Assembly (NCBI GenBank): GCA_003550325.1
Contig: QKWP01000220.1
Coordinates: 138,064-202,063 of the forward strand
DNA length: 64,000 nucleotides
Source: Gigaspora rosea
Taxonomy: Eukaryota; Glomeromycota; Glomeromycetes; Diversisporales; Gigasporaceae
Direction of reading: 5' to 3'
Positions 57,480 to 64,000 of this stretch are shown in pieces. Numbering within the stretch: the stretch's first letter is position 1; each line of letters starts with the position of its first letter. Made by a program: the position numbers and the translations under genes. Under the pieces are notes generated by a model. The model had not been told where the DNA came from. It saw only the letters and a program-made list of their open reading frames with translations, and did no database searches.

Positions 57480-57673
57480 GGCTAGACCTCTTAATTCGGT
57501 GGTTTGCATTTCCACCCCTCCTACCTTTCCTCCCACTATGGATGCGGAAGAATTTTGTGATATTACGGAAAAGATTGCTTTCTTGTTTATAATAAACCCC
57601 TCTCATCTTTCCTTCTTTCCTCTCTTTTGCGAGAAGGGTGTAATGTAAACCACCGAATTAAATTGGTCTGACC
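57480..57673. mobile_element. 194-bp MITE of the GGTGGTTTAC family
   Basis: GGCTAGACCTCTTAATTCGG then TGGTTTGCATTTCCACCC and the right-hand GGGTGTAATGTAAACCACCG then AATTAAATTGGTCTGACC are imperfect inverted repeats. The same family as 39900-40222 and the fragment at 37462. A 66-codon open frame inside is spurious. Confidence 0.75.
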
Positions 57674-58288
57674 ATATGAAAACGATGTAATAAATGTCTA
57701 GCGACTGTAGAAATGTAGAGAAAAGTGAGAAAGAAATACGTAAGATTTGTTAACGAGAAAGAAATGATCCTAGAAATGTAGTAATCGGGGATGATTATTT
57801 GAAAGTCTACCAAATTCACGTGATTTGCACTTACCAATTACAACTAACGTTTGGTAGGCGTAAATTCACATGAGCCGGTAGATGGCCCCCGCATAATAAT
57901 TGATCAATAAAAACCCATGATTTGTTGTAACGTAACACGATCAGGAAAATTCAAAATAAGCGACTCTTTTGCCAGAAAACGCTTATTTCTCAAAAGTTTG
58001 CATAAGGAACCATTTTTTTGCACCAAGAAGTTTTCCTTGAGCGATTTTACTACTGTATATAATAACCTAACCCAAACTTTAACTGGGCACTCACCTTAGC
58101 CCTAATTTAACATTAACGAACTTGAAGAATTTTGTTACTGAGCACGTGTGGCGAATTTTTTTATGACAATACTCGAAAGCTGCTACGTAATGCACGTGAT
58201 GACGGTCACTTCGACCCAACTTAGCTGGTAAACAAAATTTTGCATGACGCCATATAGCTTTTTATAACAGCGGGCCGCTTTGTATGTG
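57674..58288. other. spacer with weak dispersed repeat
   Basis: Near 57960-58080 TTGCATAAGGAACCATTTTT and TTTTCCTTGAGCGATTTT resemble the interior of the 34596 MITE. No gene; the frame at 57917-58099 is part of this repeat. Confidence 0.35.
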
Positions 58289-58565
58289 CATGAGACCAGT
58301 GATGTACATGGACAGTCGTGGACATGAGTTTGGACAGTTTTGGACATTTTTAAGCAAAAAAATAAATTGAAATTATATAAATTACTTAAAATTTTATTAT
58401 TATAGTATGATTTAAATTAAGTAAAAAAGATTTATCACTAAATTTTACATATAATTGTATACTTTTTAATAATATATACTTTATTATAAGATGTATGGAC
58501 ACTATGGACATGGACTAGCCAAAAAAAGGTATGGACATAGTAAACACGACATCACTGCATGAGAC
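58289..58565. mobile_element. 261-bp hAT-like MITE with exact 8-bp TSD
   Basis: The element 58297-58557 begins CAGTGATGTACATGGACA and ends with ACATCACTG; CATGAGAC flanks both ends (58289-58296 and 58558-58565). CAGTG-type termini with 8-bp duplications are typical hAT. Interior copies of TGGACAT/TGGACAG lie near both ends as subterminal repeats. Confidence 0.9.
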
Positions 58566-60328
58566 CACCTGCTAATGCCAATTATATCACACTGATTATA
58601 CTATATAACTCTTTCAATTATACATCAATTGGCTGATAATATCCAGCACTATTTGCACTGGATTGCGACCAACTTTTATATCACATGCGTGCAGTTCTTT
58701 TCAACTTTTTTGCTTTTTGTGTAATTATATATTATGTAATGCATCGACTATCATGCTCACGAACATTTTGTTATCATAAATTATTCTGATGTTACCCTGC
58801 CTCTTAAAAACTTTTTACCCCTACTTTATTATGATCGAACATCCTTAAATTACTTAACCGTACTACCTTATTCTATTTAATTTCTGTAATTATCATTTTT
58901 AATTTATATCCTTTATATTACTCTTATTACCATATTTAGCTAGTTACCCAACATAGACAGTTAACGCATAATACCGACATTTCAATATTTGATTGGTTTG
59001 AGTATAATTGAGTTTTACTTATTCTCTATTACGCCATATGCTGCCTTACACAGATTTATTTTGAAAACGTGATGGAAAAACCTTGTCAGTATTATTAAAT
59101 TCATCAAAGAAGATAAATGAACAAAAACATTCAATTATTAACACCTTGCTCTTGGCACAGAGAACTGTGTGATGGCAGTATTGGCGTGGAAGGAATGTCT
59201 TCATGTAATTAAAAATGTATTTATGCTTAGAGGTAGTAGGTTGATTGATGAGTTGATTGTGTGAATAGATAGTAAGTGGAAAGAAATTGACCTGATGAAT
59301 GTATTGAGGGGTGAGATCTCAGTAGCTAACATGTATAAAAGCCTGATGTATTTGCTTACTTGTATTTTTTAGAGGCTCTGAGTGTTCCTCATTTATAATA
59401 AAGTCTTTCTAGTGAATCCTTGCTATATTATATTGGCTAAATATTATATTATTTAAATTATTGAGCTCAATAATACTACTGTATTAATTAAATCTAATTG
59501 ATTATAAATTGATTTTAATATTTTTTAACTTGCTATTCTACCTAGTTTTAGATTCTTGCTTTAATACTTAACTAATTTTAAATATAGAGAACTTATTTAA
59601 AGTATGTAATTAAATTTATATTCTATAATTATTTCAATTATTGAAGGATAATTTTGAAAATTTTCATATTTAAAAACAAATCCTAAATTTGTGTTAATTT
59701 TTTAAAAAAATTGAAAATTATTACTTAAAAAATAATTATAAATATTATTAAAAAATAAATTTAACTATAATCAATACATGATATATAATAATAAATGCAA
59801 ATTTTTTATAGTTACAAGATTATAATTTTTTAATAACTTTTCTAATATAGCTAATTTGAAAAGTTTGAAATAGCCAAAACTTGTTCTTTTAATTACCAAT
59901 TTCAAAAAATGAACAGTAAGTGAAATATAACTTAATTTTTTATAATTATCTGTTTATATACCTATAGTATAAACACTATCAATATTTTAAAAAATATTTT
60001 TTTAATTTAAATAATAAATCTAATTAATTTTTTTGCATTTTTTATAATATTTCTAGATATAGTTGTCGGATAGAGAAATAAATCATTAATTTGAATTGTC
60101 CAAATTTAGCACCTATTAATCATTTTTGAGAAAATCTCTAAATTCTTTGCCTTTCAATAATTTCAAAAAGATATAAATCTTTTTATACAAAATTAATATT
60201 TTATTTAAAGGTAATTCTTTAGTAATTGGTGGAATAGTTTTAGCAAAAATGATTACTAAAAGAAATATATTGATGCTATAATTAATATAAAGTTCTAAAT
60301 TTTTATAAATAAGTATACCTTATTTAGC

Positions 60329-60413
60329 AAAATTTTTGAATAATAGTAAATTGGTTCAACTGGACAATTTAATATATACCCAGTTGAACCAAATTATTAT
60401 TATTCAAAAATTT
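60329..60413. repeat. 35-bp-arm hairpin
   Basis: CAAAATTTTTGAATAATAGT then AAATTGGTTCAACTGG is mirrored by CCAGTTGAACCAAATTATTA then TTATTCAAAAATTTG with few differences, loop about 15 bases. Compact enough to fold in RNA or DNA. Confidence 0.8.
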
Positions 60414-61325
60414 GCAATTTATAATCATAATTGGTAGAAAATTATTGGCTAGTTTTAGTTCAAGTAAATGTGATTATTTCATTATATTTGAAAAAATAAC
60501 AAAAAAATTAAATTTATAATCATAGAAGCTTGTGGATAAGTAAAATATGATTACAATTTTTATATAAAACATAACCAATATATTGGCTATTTAAATCTAT
60601 AATTTCTAAAAAATATTGTCAAACTTTTACTTTTTCTTGAGTAATAAGTTCATAGTTTTGAATTTTAACTTATTTGTTCAATAGATAAATTTTTAATTTA
60701 GATATACAGTGGAATTTATCTAAAGCCATCCCTTTTAATTAAAAAATTTTTAAATTGTTATAACTCTTTAAAAACAAAAGATATTTAAAAAAATTTTTGA
60801 TATTTTAATAACTTATTGTTTAAATTATTAAACTATCTTTAAAATATCTTTTTGTTTTTAAACCATTATATTAATTTAAATTTATATATGATTCAAAAAT
60901 TTTGGTGTTTATATATAAAAAAACATACCAAAATTTGAATTTATTAATAAATATTTAAATATTATTAATTAATTTTAAAATTGTATTAAGTTTTTCTGCA
61001 GTTTTATTGGATAATTAGATTACACTGCAGCTAAAAAATATGTTATAATCAATACAAAAACAAAGTATCAAACTTACTATTATTAGGGATAGAGTTAAAG
61101 CCATAGTTAAGCTTTAGGCAGAATGTAGTATATAGTAAAATTTTGCAAAAATTTTTTTTGGATAAAAAAAGTATTTTCATAAACAAAATTTTAAGTTAAA
61201 AGTATTTTTTTAAAAAATCAAAATTTTGGCATTTTTCATATTATATATAATTCTTTGATCTAATTGGTTGATCAAAATCTGGTGATGTCATCACTAAGGT
61301 TCATCAAATCGAATATTAGGCATAT

Positions 61326-61394
61326 TTGAATTTGATCAAATCAAATTAACCCTTGATTTGAATTTGATTTGATCAAATCAAATCAAATCAAATT
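61326..61394. repeat. TTTGATCAAATCAAA microsatellite
   Basis: Repeats of AAATC/GATTT in both orientations around TGATCA, giving overlapping palindromes. Confidence 0.75.
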
Positions 61395-62264
61395 TATTTG
61401 CAATTTTTAAAAAATTTTAAAATTTTGGTTGCTTTTCAAAATTTTCTATTTACACAAAATTTTAATAAGTTAATTGATTTTTTTGTATTAAATAAAAAAT
61501 GTTTTCTAATTAAAATAGCCCTAGTTTCATAGAACAATAAAAATAGTTGTCTTAATATAATTTTGTATAAATAGCTATCAAATCTTTAGTTTCAATAAAA
61601 ATTTTTAAATATTAGGTAAAAAGAAGTAATTTGACAAATAGAGTTAATTTGACAAATTTAGAATATCTTGTAATACAATAATTGGAATCAGATAATGTTT
61701 ATACTACATGTCACTTGGTTATATTTTACTCTCTAGCAATAGAAAAATTGTTGATATATTCAGATATCAGTTTAATAAGCATCTCTATCTATACTGACAT
61801 TATATTGATATTGTATAGATATGTCAGTTTAGGCAAAAATAAATATTTTATTTTTACCAAGCTTATGCTAAGAATAATAAACTTAGCAAAATGAATTTAT
61901 TTTAGCACAAAATGAATTTGTTTTATGTTTAGTATAAAATGAATTCATTTATATTTGCATAAAATATTAAAATGAATTTATTTTATACTTATCGTTTTAT
62001 ACTAAGCTTAGTATAAAGCAAATTTAAAAAATAACTTGATTGGTACATCTATAATGACAGTCAGCTTATAAATATTGTTACTATATTCAGCAATAAAAAT
62101 TATTTTAAATATTTGTTTAATATTAAAATTGTCAGTATGTTGGTATAATCAATATCCTCTATGATTGTTGGCATAATCAAATAAATTTTTAATATTATAG
62201 ATTTTTTTTAAAAAAAGTATTGATATAACCGTTTGTCAATTAATCTAGCTATCAGTATAACCAG

Positions 62265-63040
62265 AGTGATGTGTATTCAATACAGCTCATCAAGATGAAT
62301 TGAATAATACAAAAATCATCTAATTCTAATCACTGAATCACAAGATATTATCAATTAAGTATTGCACAAAAACAATTTTAAGAGGTATTCTGATGAAATG
62401 TAAATTTGGCTATAAGGTAAGTGCCTTATGATACTAAGTAAATCAACCTTCTTACTTAAGTAGAAGTTGTTCGCAATATAAAATTACACCTATTCTAAAA
62501 TTTTGATAAAATTTAGATAACTTTTTATTAATTACTTTTACAAAATATATTTTTATAAAAAATTTTAAAATTTTTTCATAGAACATATTTGGTAAAAGTC
62601 AATTAATAAAAAGTCATCTAATTTTCATTAAAATTTTAGATATGTATAAGAGTGGTGACATATATTACGTAATATAAGTTTACTATACCCCTACCCCCCT
62701 CCTCTACATAAGAGCAATTTGATTGGCTATTATGAACTTCTATATTTAACGTAAGATTTCAGAGACCCCCCCTCCCCCCTAAAATATTACGTAATATCTG
62801 TCACCACCCTAATTTTATATTGTGAACAACTTTTACTTAAGTAAGAAGGTCAATTTACTTAGTACTGTAAAGCACTTACCTTATAGCCAAAGTTGTTTTT
62901 CATCAGAATACCTCTCAAATTGTTTTTATATTTTTATGCAGCAATTAATTGATGATATCTTGTGATCTAGTAATCAGAATTAGATTATCTTTGCACTATT
63001 TAATTCATCTTTATGAGCTAAATCAAATGATATAAAAATT
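62265..63040. mobile_element. decayed fold-back element
   Basis: Arms at 62265-62500 and 62815-63040 are inverted: for example CTATAAGGTAAGTGCCTTAT against CACTTACCTTATAGCC, TTCTTACTTAAGTAGAAGTTG against TTTTACTTAAGTAAGAAGGT, TCTGATGAAATG against TTTCATCAGAA, and AATCACAAGATAT against ATATCTTGTGAT. Arm ends carry the GATCTAGTAATCAGAATTAG and TTAATTCATCTTTATGAG motifs that mark the 6184 and 22990 fold-backs. A smaller TIR element occupies the centre. Confidence 0.7.
62649..62810. mobile_element. 162-bp TIR element nested in the fold-back
   Basis: GTGGTGACATATATTACGTA at the left and TACGTAATATCTGTCACCAC at the right are inverted repeats with one mismatch and contain the self-complementary ATTACGTAAT. 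Inside are opposed C-rich tracts (CCCCTACCCCCCTCC and GACCCCCCCTCCCCCC). Confidence 0.8.
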
Positions 63041-64000
63041 AAAAAAAACTATTATATTAATATAAAAATAAATAGTTTAAAGAAAAAAACTTTTTTATTA
63101 TTTAATAGATTATCATATAAAATTAAAAAAGAATTTATTTTATAGCACTATAGCTATGTAATGCCATAGCACTATAGTGCTATAGTGTTATATATAATTT
63201 ATTATGTATATAATTATATAATTTAAACATATTTACTAGTTATGTTGTGAGTCTTGTAAATGAATCAATAGTATAAGTGGTTATGTAATTAGTGCACAAA
63301 TAAAGCCATGTTTAAGATTTTTCTAATAGGCCTACTAGCAGGGTATAATATGGGCCAACCTAACCCTAAATTCTGACTGGAAGGATAATTCTAACCTAAA
63401 AATTCTTAAAGTCTTAACATAATTTGGGCTGGAAGCATAATTCTAGTTCAAAATTTTAGTAGATTACCACCCAATATTTCTGCTATTTAATCTGAAAATT
63501 ACTTATCAGAAGAACCAGCCCCAACCTGCAAAATTTTAATTACCTCCAAATAAGCTAAATGCTAGTTTAAGAATTTATAAGCCTTGAAGTTACTGTTTTA
63601 GCTGTTAGAGTTGCCTGTGTCAATATTAGTGATACTACTGAAATTGATTTTTGAAAAGGCCTATTTCATCTTTATTAGAGAAAATTAAAATTTTTTATAA
63701 GGAAAAGCAAATAAAATTTATATAGATATGTTCCTTATAATTTCATCTATTCAAAAAAGTATCAAATAATTTTGTCTTTTAAGTAAAATAGATCAAAAAC
63801 AATTTCGTCTTCAAATTTAAATTTTGGGTTTTAGAACCTAAAATAATTTCATCCTCATGTATAGTCAACATATATGCATGCAAAATTTTCTATTATCAAT
63901 GATAAATGCTCAAATTAGCCCAATAAAACAAATATAATATAGGCATGATACCAATGACTACCATAACCATATTCTTTAGCTAGTTACAGCTTAAACTATA
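63041..64000. other. gene-free AT-rich region to window end
   Basis: Contains a perfect palindrome AGCACTATAGTGCT with partial repeats (63126-63190). No gene or TIR pair recognised; elements may continue beyond the edge. Confidence 0.4.

Larger units (their letters stand above)
58566..62264. other. gene-free AT-rich region
   Basis: No supported gene. A G-rich, less AT-biased island at 59150-59400 (GATGGCAGTATTGGCGTGGA, TGTATAAAAGCCTGATG) is unexplained and might be a decayed repeat or transcript. The rest is very AT-rich with palindromic words; the open frame at 61682-61894 has no support. Confidence 0.4.

Noticed and set aside
1..64000. CRISPR array, bacterial operon or prophage reading of the repeats
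   Set aside because: Spliced genes, TIR elements and composition are eukaryotic; none of the arrays has unique spacers of fixed length.

Overview
This is a very AT-rich eukaryotic window with few genes, spliced coding regions, many short GT-AG introns, and a heavy load of small DNA transposons, fold-back elements and minisatellites. The coding content is a Sel1-repeat/protein-kinase gene pair, a KCTD-type BTB gene and a decayed multicopy DDE-type transposase-like gene. Together with the composition, this is what I associate with arbuscular mycorrhizal fungi (Glomeromycotina, Rhizophagus-like). The organism is an inference from gene-family memory, not proved by the sequence.

Layout. 1-5.4 kb: a CCCTATAA-ended element (149-882), a DDE-type transposase-like pseudogene (minus, 1467-3852) with stops and frameshifts, flanked by two 96-bp direct repeats, then an unrecognised broken gene (minus, 4276-5435). 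5.5-11.3 kb: large repetitive elements in head-to-head and tail-to-tail order, built around arrays of two alternating palindromes, with a 760-bp perfect-ended fold-back element nested inside; a 473-N gap (8040-8512) has nearly the same 1.5 kb on both sides and is probably a scaffold artefact. 11.3-15.6 kb: remains of a coiled-coil gene, MITEs, and a multi-pass membrane protein gene broken only at homopolymer runs. 15.6-28.5 kb: almost gene-free, with TIR elements, satellites (18.5-21.0 kb), a (CCTGAA)n/palindrome block (21.2-22.7 kb) and a well-bounded hAT-type element with 8-bp TSD (23.58-24.75 kb).

31.0-34.3 kb and 40.7-43.8 kb are two direct copies of one gene coding for five Sel1 repeats followed by a TKL-like kinase, each with a conserved 20-nt microexon between the two halves. 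The first copy reads through intact; the second has two single-base frameshifts. A third, badly decayed Sel1 remnant lies at 51.5-52.1 kb. Between and after them are more nested elements (37.5-40.6 kb, 45.36-46.74 kb, 49.0 kb, 50.35-50.95 kb). At 54.44-56.06 kb a minus-strand gene has three exons, is intact, and encodes two tandem BTB/T1 domains. 56.3-64 kb has no recognisable gene, only TIR and fold-back elements and AT-rich DNA.

The most reliable genes are the Sel1-kinase gene (31101-33832) and the double-BTB gene (54439-56057). Both belong to signalling or adaptor families that are strongly expanded in these fungi; no operon-like or pathway relationship between them is visible. The most informative non-genic signals are four hAT-like insertions with 8-bp target duplications, one of which has an empty site in the paralogous intron, and the modular palindromic elements.
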